Under the pieces are notes generated by a model, which saw only the letters and a list, made by a program, of their open reading frames with translations, did not search any database and was not told the DNA's origin. Shown here piece after piece: positions 7,641 to 14,747 of a stretch of 23,958 nucleotides of DNA. Position 1 is the first letter of the stretch, and each line of letters begins with the position of its first letter. Made by a program: the position numbers and the translations under genes. The DNA is from a virus, in IMG/VR virus record IMGVR_UViG_3300009169_000099, positions 1-23,958 of that record. One strand, written 5' to 3'.

Positions 7641-9152
7641 ATGAGTAATTTTTCACTTAGCTGGTTTAAAAGACAACATGAACTTGAAAGCCTCATCATC
7701 GAAGAGCAATTTCTTAAAAACGAAATTTTGCGTCAGCAGGTTGTAGGAGAAACATTTAGTACTAAACCGTACAAATCCATCAAACTAGTCAATGATGTAT
7801 TGACAGTGATTCTTAATGATGGTTCTATTGTAACAAAGAACAATGCTACAGAATTAGATTTTAATAGGATTAGAACAGCTTCTTCTGAAGGAGCAATCCT
7901 TTCTTTGGTTTCTTCAAAAGAAGTGGCAGAAGAAAAAGTTAAACAAGAAGCAGAATTTGCTAGAATGCAATCTCTTCAGAAAGGAATTGCTGTTCTTAAA
8001 ACTTTGAGTGATTTTGAAGTTGAAGAAGATTCTGTTAAACTTGCTGGCACTGGTAGAACTATGCCTCAATTGTTGGTAGAGAGATTTATTGAGATTGTTG
8101 ATACACAAGCCTATTATGCAGGATTTGGTGATTTAGAACACCGTCTTGCAAATAATGAAGAGTATCAAGCTCTTAAGAGGTTCTTTATGTGGTGTTGCTT
8201 GAATCCAAGGGCTGAAGTTGCAAATGATCTTTATGATTTCCTTCAGAAGAATAGCTTTAACATTACAAAGCAAGGTTTCTTTGTTGCTCTTAGGAATGTC
8301 GTAACTCTTCATGGAGGTACAGAATTCGTACAATTCGTAAGTAATGCTTACAATAAAGTGAAGGCTGTATGGAAGAAGAGTCCTGATAAATATACAGTGT
8401 TCTTAGAGAACGGTGCATACAAGCTAGTTCATGAAGATGATTTGACAAAAGAGGAAACTTTTACATCTACAACATGTCCAGATTGTTTGGGAGAAGGTGG
8501 ATGGGAAGATGAGGATAATGAGAACTGGATTGAGTGTGAACTATGTGGTGGATCAGGTGAGGTGGAGGAATACACATACACTCAAACTTTCTATGTAAAT
8601 CATGGAGAAAGACTTGGTGGATTGACAGAACTCTATCTCGATCTTCCTAATAGGGCAGAGAATCGTTTTACAGATGCTCACACACGCACATTTGACATTC
8701 GTGTTGGTAAGGTGACCAATATGCCTCCAGAGGAGTGTAATTGGAACACAGCAGATTGTGGACATGCAGGTTTGCACTTCACAGCTGACCATATCAACTA
8801 TGTAGGATGTGGTGACACTTCTGTTCTTATTCTCATCAATCCTATGAAGGTTGTGGGTATTGGTGAACTTAAGGGTAGGTGTTATGAGTATTTACCTATT
8901 ATGACTGTTCCTACAGAAGAATCTACAACAATTCTCCACGATCTTGATTTTGACACTCTTGAGCTTGACGAAGATTACGCAATTCGTGAATTGCAAAATC
9001 TTGCTGACAAGGCTAAAGATGGTTTTGTTATAGAGGCTTCTAAACATCAATTCAATATTCCAGCGATGACACATGCTCAAATTGAGAGCATTGCAGCTTC
9101 TCTGGATGAAATGAAGAACACTCTGTCAAAGAGAGTGAGCTCCATTCAATAA
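7641..9152 (+). CDS. rIIB: RIIB-like protein with inserted DnaJ-type zinc motif
   Basis: Resembles the RIIB family, partner of RIIA. The family core is visible as NPRAEVANDLYDFL (residues 188-201), the FNITKQGFFVALRNV strand-helix (206-220), and the C-terminal CGHAGLHF (373-380), INPMKVVGI (399-407) and KGRCYEY (411-417) motifs. Unusually, a CPDC...CELC zinc motif with DnaJ-like Gly spacing (C279, C282, C299, C302) is inserted in the middle, and the protein is 503 aa against about 310 in T4. A coiled or helical N-terminal extension (about 10-110) precedes the core. It follows RIIA and the small membrane protein in one operon and is followed by a hairpin terminator. Confidence 0.75.
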   Translation: MSNFSLSWFKRQHELESLIIEEQFLKNEILRQQVVGETFSTKPYKSIKLVNDVLTVILNDGSIVTKNNATELDFNRIRTASSEGAILSLVSSKEVAEEKVKQEAEFARMQSLQKGIAVLKTLSDFEVEEDSVKLAGTGRTMPQLLVERFIEIVDTQAYYAGFGDLEHRLANNEEYQALKRFFMWCCLNPRAEVANDLYDFLQKNSFNITKQGFFVALRNVVTLHGGTEFVQFVSNAYNKVKAVWKKSPDKYTVFLENGAYKLVHEDDLTKEETFTSTTCPDCLGEGGWEDEDNENWIECELCGGSGEVEEYTYTQTFYVNHGERLGGLTELYLDLPNRAENRFTDAHTRTFDIRVGKVTNMPPEECNWNTADCGHAGLHFTADHINYVGCGDTSVLILINPMKVVGIGELKGRCYEYLPIMTVPTEESTTILHDLDFDTLELDEDYAIRELQNLADKAKDGFVIEASKHQFNIPAMTHAQIESIAASLDEMKNTLSKRVSSIQ

Positions 9153-9157
9153 CGTAA

Positions 9158-9190
9158 ATTGGGGAATGTAACATTATTTTACTATATTTG
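9158..9190 (+). promoter_or_regulatory. Promoter for the HNH gene at 9221, lying inside the terminator hairpin
   Basis: TATATTTG at 9183-9190 is a perfect -7 box. ATTG at 9158-9161 is a -33 box one base off consensus with 21 nt spacing, and shares the TTGG core with the other promoters. The -7 box occupies the loop and first bases of the 3' arm of the hairpin at 9161-9201, so local transcripts (start about 9194-9197) cannot re-form it. Confidence 0.6.
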
Positions 9191-9206
9191 TTACATTCCC
9201 CTTTTT
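9161..9206 (+). terminator. Terminator of the RII operon (hairpin plus T run)
   Basis: GGGGAATGTAACA (9161-9173) pairs perfectly with TGTTACATTCCCC (9189-9201), 13 pairs, loop 15 nt, followed by TTTTT at 9202-9206. It lies 9 nt after the RIIB-like stop. The loop is longer than usual for a rho-independent terminator because it also carries a promoter -7 box. Confidence 0.7.
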
Positions 9207-9220
9207 ATAAACAATTGATT

Positions 9221-9598
9221 ATGAGGAAGAAAGCAGCAGCTAAGAAACCAAAAACACAGAAGCCACGTAACGCTGGTACGATGACAGATGTACAGTTTTT
9301 TCAGTGGATAAGACAAATATTAAGAAAATCTTCCCTTTATTGGAAACCTATTTCTCAAGTCAGAAAAGAAGCACAAGTTCCTTATAAAGGACCTAATAAG
9401 AGAAGGAAATATTCTTATATTTGTAGTAAGTGTGGTAAAGAATATCCAGCAACTGAAATAAATGTACATCATAAAATAGAATGTGGTACTTTAAAGTCAT
9501 TTGAAGATTTACCAGGTTTTGTAGAACGTCTTTTTTGTGAAAAAGAGTTGCTTTGTGTATTATGTAAAACATGCCATGATAAGGAGCATGGAAAATAA
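9221..9598 (+). CDS. HNH endonuclease-like zinc protein
   Basis: A 125-aa basic protein. The ATG at 9221 is chosen; the longer frame from the TTG at 9188 would start inside the terminator hairpin. The N-terminus is Lys-rich (RKKAAAKKPKTQKPR). The HNH fold is indicated by CSKC (C68, C71), VHHKI (H83, H84), and a closing CVLCKTCH...H cluster (C112, C115, C118, H119, H123) that supplies zinc and catalytic-site residues. LPGFVERLFCEKELLC joins the two. It lacks NUMOD or other homing DNA-binding repeats, so it could be a resident phage nuclease rather than a mobile one. It has its own promoter and sits between the RII operon and another endonuclease. Confidence 0.72.
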   Translation: MRKKAAAKKPKTQKPRNAGTMTDVQFFQWIRQILRKSSLYWKPISQVRKEAQVPYKGPNKRRKYSYICSKCGKEYPATEINVHHKIECGTLKSFEDLPGFVERLFCEKELLCVLCKTCHDKEHGK

Positions 9599-9599
9599 A

Positions 9600-9631
9600 T
9601 TTGGTAGATTGATTCATTTGCTTTATATTTA
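9600..9631 (+). promoter_or_regulatory. Bacteroidota-type promoter for the endonuclease at 9737
   Basis: TTTG at 9600-9603 (extended TTTGGTA), 20 nt, TATATTTA at 9624-9631 (one mismatch at the last base). The predicted start point, about 9635-9638, coincides with the first base of the long inverted repeat at 9636. The leader would be about 100 nt, unlike the very short leaders of the other endonuclease genes. Confidence 0.6.
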
Positions 9632-9635
9632 TATT

Positions 9636-9727
9636 GCTTATGTATCTATCTATTATTAAACTTATTAGTCCTCAACTTCAGGGTATTTATCGACAGATAG
9701 ATACATAAGCACCTGATTTTGAGGACT
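9636..9727 (+). promoter_or_regulatory. Interleaved inverted repeats: potential large pseudoknot in a 5' leader
   Basis: Stem 1: GCTTATGTATCTATCT (9636-9651) with AGATAGATACATAAGC (9695-9710), 16 perfect pairs. Stem 2: AGTCCTCAA (9667-9675), inside the loop of stem 1, with TTGAGGACT (9719-9727), 9 perfect pairs, extended inward by TTCAGG-side pairs (9678-9682 with 9712-9716, 5 pairs). The order a-b-a'-b' is that of an H-type pseudoknot or of two alternative stems. The 3' arm of stem 2 ends 9 nt before the ATG at 9737, so folding could block ribosome entry. Confidence 0.65.
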
Positions 9728-9736
9728 TTATGTTTT

Positions 9737-10453
9737 ATGAAAATCTTATACCTCTATGTTAAAGAACTTCCAGATGGATTAAAATATCTTGGAACAACTT
9801 CTAAAAATCCTTATAAATATAAAGGAAGTGGAAAATATTGGAAAAGACATATCAAGAAGCATAATTATAAACTTAATGACATTAAAACTACTATACTTTT
9901 TTCAACATATTGTAGAAATACTTTAAAAGAAAAAGGTCTTTATTACTCAAAACTTTACAATGTAGTAGAAGATTCTTGTTGGGCAAATTTAATTCCAGAA
10001 TCTGGAGAAAGTAGCACATTAGGATATAAACCTACAGAAGAAACAAAACAAAAGTATCTTCCAAAAATATCTCATAAAGTAAGAAGAATTAAAGATGATA
10101 AAATATATAATTCTGTAAATGAAGCAGCAAGAGAAAATAATTTATATTCAAGTCATCTTAGACATAGATTAAAATTAAACGATGTTTCAATAGGATTTGA
10201 ATATGTTGATAAAAATTTAGAAGATAAAGCTAAAAGTTTAAAAAATAAAAGAATTCAAGATCAAAATTACAGAAAAATAAAAAATATAAACAAAACTAGC
10301 CGTTGTTTAGGTGTTTCTTGGGATAAACAAAAACAAAAATGGGTAGTTGCAATAAGGATAAATGGTAAAAAAGTATTTTTAGGTAGGTATAATAACGAAG
10401 AAGATGCTTGTAAAGTTTATCAGACTGAATTAATTAATTTAAAAACAAAATAA
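9737..10453 (+). CDS. GIY-YIG-like homing endonuclease with NUMOD1 and AP2 domains
   Basis: The N-terminal 90 residues match the phage nuclease type that reads YLYVK...GLKYLGTTSKNP...YKGSGKYW (residues 5-35), a GIY-YIG variant in which the strands are YLY and YLG and the basic helix is KYWKRHIKKH. The middle part (about 115-150, RIKDDKIYNSVNEAARENN) looks like a NUMOD1 DNA-binding segment. The C-terminus (189-233, CLGVSWDKQKQKWVV, then FLGRYNNEEDA) is an AP2-type DNA-binding domain, common in homing endonucleases. The ATG at 9737 is chosen; an out-of-frame ATG at 9730 opens a 10-codon overlapping uORF. The gene lies 6 nt before thyX, has its own promoter, and a structured leader precedes it. 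Very AT-rich. Confidence 0.78.
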   Translation: MKILYLYVKELPDGLKYLGTTSKNPYKYKGSGKYWKRHIKKHNYKLNDIKTTILFSTYCRNTLKEKGLYYSKLYNVVEDSCWANLIPESGESSTLGYKPTEETKQKYLPKISHKVRRIKDDKIYNSVNEAARENNLYSSHLRHRLKLNDVSIGFEYVDKNLEDKAKSLKNKRIQDQNYRKIKNINKTSRCLGVSWDKQKQKWVVAIRINGKKVFLGRYNNEEDACKVYQTELINLKTK

Positions 10454-10459
10454 ATTATC

Positions 10460-11125
10460 ATGGTAGAATTATTAAGTCATTTTGGAGATGATTTGATGGT
10501 AGTGAATGCTGCAAGAGTTAGTTTTGGAAAATCAAAAGAAATACTTGACAAAAAAGATGAAAATCTAATAAACTATTTAGTAGAACATAATCATAATGCT
10601 CCATTCAGACATCCACAGTTACAATTTAGAATAACCTGTCCTATATATGTAGAAAGACAGCTATTTAAACACCAAGTAGGTTTGTCTGCAAATAGTATAA
10701 GTGGTAGATATGTAGACTTTTCTGACAGTTATACAAAAATTAAAGGATGGCGTAAACAATCTAAATCATCAAAACAAGGTAGTGAAGGATTTTTAGATAC
10801 CTTTAGTCAAGAAGTGGCTTACGAAATAGAAAACGAAGTTATAGAAAAATGTAAATCTGCATATAGAGCATTGTTAGACTTAGGTGTATCAAAAGAACAA
10901 GCAAGAACAATTCTCCCATTGAATTTGAATACAAGTTTCATTTGGACAGGTAGTTTTCTTGCTTTTATGCATCTTTGGAGATTAAGAACAAAATCTGATA
11001 CTCAGCACGAAACTAGAGACATTGCAGAAGATATGTTAAAACTTGTTAAGGAAATAGAAGGCAATCCATTTAAACACACATTAGCCGCTTGGGGATATGA
11101 AGCTTCTGACAACACAAAACTATAA
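10460..11125 (+). CDS. thyX: Flavin-dependent thymidylate synthase ThyX
   Basis: Makes dTMP from dUMP using FAD, NADPH and methylene-tetrahydrofolate. Visible family features are HNHNAPFRHPQLQFRI (residues 43-58), the ThyX signature region KHQVGLSANSISGRY (70-84), and the C-terminal ARTILPLNLNTSF (148-160) and LRTKSDTQHETRDIA (175-189) segments. Length 221 aa is normal. The first part of the signature is KHQ instead of the usual RHR, while the S-N-S-RY part is intact. A homing endonuclease gene lies 6 nt upstream and may have interrupted an original promoter. The 3' end overlaps the next ATG by 29 nt. Works with RNR and dUTPase on dTTP supply. Confidence 0.9.
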   Translation: MVELLSHFGDDLMVVNAARVSFGKSKEILDKKDENLINYLVEHNHNAPFRHPQLQFRITCPIYVERQLFKHQVGLSANSISGRYVDFSDSYTKIKGWRKQSKSSKQGSEGFLDTFSQEVAYEIENEVIEKCKSAYRALLDLGVSKEQARTILPLNLNTSFIWTGSFLAFMHLWRLRTKSDTQHETRDIAEDMLKLVKEIEGNPFKHTLAAWGYEASDNTKL

Positions 11126-11765
11126 AACTGTAAAAGGAGAAAAACTTGGTTATTATACAGGAATACTTTACTTAGCTCCTGGAGATATATCAGGATATGA
11201 AGTTTGTCCTAAAAGGTCTAAAGGTTGTACGGATGGTTGTTTATTCACTTCTGGTATGGGACCTATGCCTAATGTAATAAATGGAAGAATTAGAAAGACA
11301 ATAGAATTCTTTATAAACAGAGATGTATTTTTACAACAATTGATTAAAGATGTAAAATCAATTGAGAAGAAGGCAAAGAAGTTACAAATGACTCCTGCAA
11401 TAAGATTAAATGGAACTTCTGATATAGAATGGACAAGGTTTGGTATAATAGATCAATTTCCTACAATTCAGTTCTACGACTACACAAAAGTGTTAAACCG
11501 TTTAACAAAAGAAAGACCTCCAAACTATTATTTAACCTTTAGTAGAAGTGAGAGTAATGATGATGAGTGTTCAAAAGCTTTAGAACTTGGTTACAATGTT
11601 GCTGTAGTTTTTGATAAAGTTGTTCCTTCTGAATGGAAAGGGTATGAAGTGGTTAATGGTGATGATTCTGATGTTAGATTTATAGACCCTAAAGGTGTTA
11701 TTGTAGGACTTATTGCTAAAGGTAAGGCTAAGAAAGATGAATCTGGATTTGTAATTAAAAAATAA
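11097..11765 (+). CDS. Conserved phage protein with Cys cluster (GP88-like pattern)
   Basis: A 222-aa protein whose N-terminal region has a three-Cys cluster, CPKRSKGCTDGC (C37, C44, C48), and whose remainder alternates strands in a way that suggests a barrel: RLNGTSDIEW (about 103-112), QFYDYT, YYLTFSRSE, VAVVFD, then VVNGDDSDVRFIDP and VGLIAKGKAKK. It recalls the phage gene-product-88-like group, which has no settled function. The cluster could bind zinc or an iron-sulfur site; that is inference. The ATG at 11097 overlaps thyX by 29 nt, so coupling with thyX is likely. No membrane segment. Confidence 0.6.
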   Translation: MKLLTTQNYKTVKGEKLGYYTGILYLAPGDISGYEVCPKRSKGCTDGCLFTSGMGPMPNVINGRIRKTIEFFINRDVFLQQLIKDVKSIEKKAKKLQMTPAIRLNGTSDIEWTRFGIIDQFPTIQFYDYTKVLNRLTKERPPNYYLTFSRSESNDDECSKALELGYNVAVVFDKVVPSEWKGYEVVNGDDSDVRFIDPKGVIVGLIAKGKAKKDESGFVIKK

Positions 11766-11770
11766 AAACT

Positions 11771-12010
11771 ATGGAAGTTAGACTTAGTAAGTTATGGAAA
11801 GGTATGGCAGACATTCGTGATTACACTGTAGAAGACTGCCTTGATAAGAATTATGCTCTTAGAATTAGTTATGATGGAGAAGTTATGATACTTTCTCCTG
11901 AACAATTGAAAAACGAAGTGAAAGCAATATCAAAGCCCATTAAAAGTAAATTTGATGGAACTTATAGGCTTTATAGTTATAAATGGGAACCTAAAGAAAT
12001 ATCCTACTAA
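11771..12010 (+). CDS. Hypothetical protein, 79 aa
   Basis: Unrecognised. Begins 5 nt after the Cys-cluster gene and its TAA overlaps the next ATG (TAATG), so it is part of one operon. Sequence features: ISYDGEVMILSPEQLKNE in the middle and an aromatic C-terminal strand (TYRLYSYKWEP). Looks like a small alpha/beta domain. Confidence 0.55.
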   Translation: MEVRLSKLWKGMADIRDYTVEDCLDKNYALRISYDGEVMILSPEQLKNEVKAISKPIKSKFDGTYRLYSYKWEPKEISY

Positions 12011-12273
12011 TGGGAAACATGAACATTAATATAAACAAAAAGCCCTCTTTTACAGAAATTTGGTATGAGGGTTCTGTTGAATATAATGGTGAGTTTTATA
12101 GCTTTTGGCTTCTTGAACCTCAAGGATCTGATTACGAAGCTGAGGTGAGATGGTTTTATAAATCTGTTCCAAAGGAAGTGAGACGTATGTATTCAGAAAT
12201 TATCAATACATTTAAACAAATACAAGATGATAGAAGGCAAGCAAAAGACAGAAACAACGTACAGAGCTATTAA
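12010..12273 (+). CDS. Hypothetical protein, 87 aa
   Basis: Unrecognised small protein with a beta-strand-rich first half (EIWYEGSVEYNGEFYSFWLLEP), acidic and aromatic, and a helical basic second half (VPKEVRRMYSEIINTFKQIQDDRRQ). It overlaps the preceding stop by 1 nt and the start of the nuclease gene by 47 nt. The long overlap with a clear nuclease gene supports a co-regulated pair. Confidence 0.55.
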   Translation: MGNMNININKKPSFTEIWYEGSVEYNGEFYSFWLLEPQGSDYEAEVRWFYKSVPKEVRRMYSEIINTFKQIQDDRRQAKDRNNVQSY

Positions 12274-13273
12274 TCTAGACAGTTCATCGAGTCTGAAGGA
12301 ATTTAGTTTAGATAGAAAGAAATATTATAAGAAATATGTAGCTGGAGAAACCGTAGAAGACAAAGACACACAAGCTGCTACAACAGGAAGAATTGTAGAA
12401 ACATTGTTATTAGAGCCAGAGGAGTTTGACAATAGGTTTTATATGTCTGCCTGTGCAACAGCTCCTACAGGGCTTATGTTATCCTTTGTAGAAGCATTGT
12501 ACAAGTTTACAAAGGAAGCTACAGATGAGAATGGTGAAGTGAAAAGAACATTTGAGGAAATTGCAAAAGATGCATATGTCGAAAGTGGATTCAAGATTAA
12601 GTTTGATGCTGTAATTGGCAAGTTTGTAGGATCTGATTCTGAAATCTTCTACAATGAGATGCGTACAGTGAAATCAAAAGGTCTTACAGTTGTCACTACA
12701 GAGGATGTTACAAATGCTGAAAAGATTGTACAAGAGCTCAGGTCAAATTCTTTCACTCATGAGGTTGTAAATCTAGTTAACAGTGTTAGGTGGGAAGTGA
12801 TTAATCAAATCCAAGTGGAGGGTTATGTTGTTGATGGTCACAAGTTTAAGAGTATGATGGATAAGGTGGTTATTGACCATGAGAAGAAAACTGTACAAGT
12901 TTATGACCTGAAATGTACATGGAGCGTAGAGAACTTCCTTGAAGAATACTATCTCTATCGTAGGGCATACATTCAAGCATTCTTGTATTGGAAAGCTGCA
13001 ATATACATGAAAGATGAGATGGATATTGCAGATTATGATGTTCTTCCTCCAAAGTTTATTGTTTGTGACAGCACAAACTATTATAGTCCTTTAATATATT
13101 CCCTTGATATGGAGAATATTTTGGAGGCCTATGAAGGGTTTGAATACAAAGGAAGATGTTATCCAGGTGTAAAGTCTCTTATTGAGGATTTGAAATGGGC
13201 TAAGGAAATGAACATTTGGAATGTTTCAAGGAGCAATTATATTTCTAACGGTGTAGTAAAACTTAGGAAGTGA
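12227..13273 (+). CDS. PD-(D/E)XK nuclease, RecE/Cas4-like exonuclease type
   Basis: Predicted recombination exonuclease. The nuclease pattern is visible as GRIVETLLLEPEEF (residues 54-67), the helix with the first acidic residue. KSMMDKVVID (208-217) gives the catalytic Asp (D212), and QVYDLKCT (224-231) gives the D-x-K pair (D227, K229). The YRRAYIQAFLYWKAA helix (244-258) places the conserved Gln. Phage enzymes of this class resect double-strand ends for annealing, and a RecA-like gene lies about 4 kb downstream. The ATG at 12227 is inside the gene before it; it gives a full N-terminal SSSSLKEF segment typical of this group. Length 348 aa fits. Confidence 0.75.
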   Translation: MIEGKQKTETTYRAINLDSSSSLKEFSLDRKKYYKKYVAGETVEDKDTQAATTGRIVETLLLEPEEFDNRFYMSACATAPTGLMLSFVEALYKFTKEATDENGEVKRTFEEIAKDAYVESGFKIKFDAVIGKFVGSDSEIFYNEMRTVKSKGLTVVTTEDVTNAEKIVQELRSNSFTHEVVNLVNSVRWEVINQIQVEGYVVDGHKFKSMMDKVVIDHEKKTVQVYDLKCTWSVENFLEEYYLYRRAYIQAFLYWKAAIYMKDEMDIADYDVLPPKFIVCDSTNYYSPLIYSLDMENILEAYEGFEYKGRCYPGVKSLIEDLKWAKEMNIWNVSRSNYISNGVVKLRK

Positions 13274-13274
13274 A

Positions 13275-13832
13275 ATGGAATTAACAAGAACAATAACTAG
13301 TATTTTCTTTGTACCAACATTAAGTATTGATAGAACCAAGCTTAGAGATAATGGATTTGTCAATGCTTATATAAAGGATGGGAGGAACGACGTACAATAT
13401 GAAAATTCTGTTTATTTATTGTTTCATCCAAAGAACATCGATAGGTTTAAGGTTTTTCTTGACGATGAGTATGAGAGAACAAAGTCTATAGTGGACGATT
13501 ATGATTATGGAGAGGGATTTGTTGTAATAGTGTACAAGCTTGACGAAAGGTTTAAATCTGATTTTGGACTTGTTAAGCTTGGTAAATATTCCAAAACCTC
13601 TCCACAATTTCAATCCTTGTTTCCGAAGATTATAAAAATTATGAAAAACAATCTTCATAAGGATGAAATATCTCTTCAATACAGAATCTTTAACAAAACA
13701 AATGACCTTAAACAGTTCTGGGAGGAAAAGTTAGGAGTGGAATTTACAGAAGACATGGAAGTTTGGCAAGGTTGGATTGAAGAAAAAGAGATTCTTCACG
13801 ATGATAAAATAAAGAATCATGTACAACAGTGA
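13275..13832 (+). CDS. Hypothetical protein, 185 aa
   Basis: No family recognised. Starts 1 nt after the nuclease stop and its end overlaps the next ATG, so it belongs to the same operon. The N-terminus is strand-rich (TITSIFFVPTLSIDRTKLRD), then YLLFHPKNIDRFKVFLDDEY and a VVIVYKL strand. The C-terminus is helical and acidic (WEEKLGVEFTEDMEVWQGW). Soluble, no Cys. Position directly after the nuclease suggests replication or recombination accessory roles, as inference only. Confidence 0.6.
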   Translation: MELTRTITSIFFVPTLSIDRTKLRDNGFVNAYIKDGRNDVQYENSVYLLFHPKNIDRFKVFLDDEYERTKSIVDDYDYGEGFVVIVYKLDERFKSDFGLVKLGKYSKTSPQFQSLFPKIIKIMKNNLHKDEISLQYRIFNKTNDLKQFWEEKLGVEFTEDMEVWQGWIEEKEILHDDKIKNHVQQ

Positions 13833-14031
13833 GATTATAACAGTTATGATTAGTAAATATGGTGTAGAGAAAACCATAGATTTTTGTAAAATGGAAAGTT
13901 TGAAAAATGATCTCCTTCATAGAAGCTATAAATCACGCAATCTTATAGAGGCTGCTGGTGAACACGAATATGAAAGGAAGTGGTGGGAAGAAGCTAAAGT
14001 GCAACTTGAGAACAACTTTATAAAACGTTGA
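13819..14031 (+). CDS. Small helical hypothetical protein, 70 aa
   Basis: Short, charged, probably all-helical protein (VEKTIDFCKMESLKNDLLHR, then EAAGEHEYERKWWEEAKVQL). It begins inside the end of the previous gene and ends 2 nt before the next ATG. No motif recognised. Confidence 0.55.
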   Translation: MYNSEIITVMISKYGVEKTIDFCKMESLKNDLLHRSYKSRNLIEAAGEHEYERKWWEEAKVQLENNFIKR

Positions 14032-14033
14032 TT

Positions 14034-14429
14034 ATGATTGATTTAGAGTTTCTAGAAAAGAACAGGAAAGCTTCAGATGTAATTTGTGACTTCTACACTG
14101 AGAAACTTCTCCTTAATATAAACGAACAGGATTTCCCTGACAATTTCAAAGAGTTTATAAAAAGCCAGAGGTTAACAGATGATAAACTTCTTACATTTGT
14201 AAATGTTTCTCCAAGAGGATTATTTGATGTATTTGATTCATTTAAAATCTATATAAACATAGATGCTCGTATAGAGAATGATTCTGTAATGTATTCCTAT
14301 ACACTCCTTCCTAGAGACATTGATTGTAATGAAAAAGAATGGTATTCTTCAAGACTTGATGTTGAGAGGGTAGCCGTTAAAGATGCTTTTATAATTCTAA
14401 ATGAAAAGTTATGCGAACAGACCCAATAG
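14034..14429 (+). CDS. Hypothetical protein, 131 aa
   Basis: Unrecognised. The ATG at 14034 is preferred to an in-frame TTG at 14028. Mixed alpha/beta: helical, acidic N-terminus (LEFLEKNRKASDVICDFYTEKL), central strands (FKIYINIDARI), and a SRLDVERVAVKDAFIILNEK C-terminal helix. It ends in TAG, one of few amber stops here, so UAG is a stop and is not reassigned. Overlaps the next gene by 19 nt. Confidence 0.55.
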   Translation: MIDLEFLEKNRKASDVICDFYTEKLLLNINEQDFPDNFKEFIKSQRLTDDKLLTFVNVSPRGLFDVFDSFKIYINIDARIENDSVMYSYTLLPRDIDCNEKEWYSSRLDVERVAVKDAFIILNEKLCEQTQ

Positions 14430-14665
14430 TCGATCAGGTTATAGCAAAGTTCCAACAGAGGAGTTCTGTAGGAATAAGTAAGTATAACACAACTTTACAT
14501 GAGAATAATCGTGATAACTACCTTCTTCATCTTCAGCAGGAGTTGCAAGATGCCACCCTGTATATTGAGAAGATACTTACACAGTATTCTGAAATAACTA
14601 CAATCGTTAATTCCACTCCAAATAATTACGATCTTGGAGAGAAAATAAGGAAATTAGTTAGTTAG
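14411..14665 (+). CDS. Small MazG/DUF5664-like helical protein
   Basis: An 84-aa protein. The stretch FQQRSSVGISKYNTTL (residues 14-29) followed by YLLHLQQELQDATLYIEKI (37-55) is the arrangement seen in short phage relatives of MazG/dNTP pyrophosphohydrolases (R..G..KY...L ... hl.EEl.Da..Y). In those, the acidic helix binds metal. Here only one Glu and one Asp of that helix remain (QQELQDA), so catalytic activity is doubtful. It is the last gene before the terminator that precedes the ribonucleotide reductase, which fits nucleotide metabolism. Confidence 0.5.
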   Translation: MRTDPIVDQVIAKFQQRSSVGISKYNTTLHENNRDNYLLHLQQELQDATLYIEKILTQYSEITTIVNSTPNNYDLGEKIRKLVS

Positions 14666-14679
14666 AATTTTATAAAGGT

Positions 14680-14711
14680 GTTGGTTATTAAGAGGGATTG
14701 TGTTAAATTCG
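14680..14711 (+). promoter_or_regulatory. Weak candidate promoter for the ribonucleotide reductase
   Basis: GTTG (14680-14683), 20 nt, TAAATTCG (14704-14711): one mismatch to consensus in each box but the same 20-nt spacing and TTGG core as the endonuclease promoters. The -7 box sits in the loop of the terminator at 14692-14720. The predicted leader is about 30 nt to the ATG at 14748. Confidence 0.35.
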
Positions 14712-14727
14712 CAATCCCTCATTTTTT
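14692..14727 (+). terminator. Terminator before the ribonucleotide reductase
   Basis: GAGGGATTGTG (14692-14702) pairs with CGCAATCCCTC (14710-14720), 11 pairs with one G-U, loop 7 nt, then A and TTTTTT (14722-14727). Ends the operon that begins with ThyX or its upstream genes. Confidence 0.8.
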
Positions 14728-14747
14728 AACTAATTAAACAAAGATCT

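Noticed and set aside
9730-9762. Ten-codon uORF overlapping the endonuclease start at 9737
   Set aside because: Too short to support as a gene on its own; noted only as a possible part of translational control.
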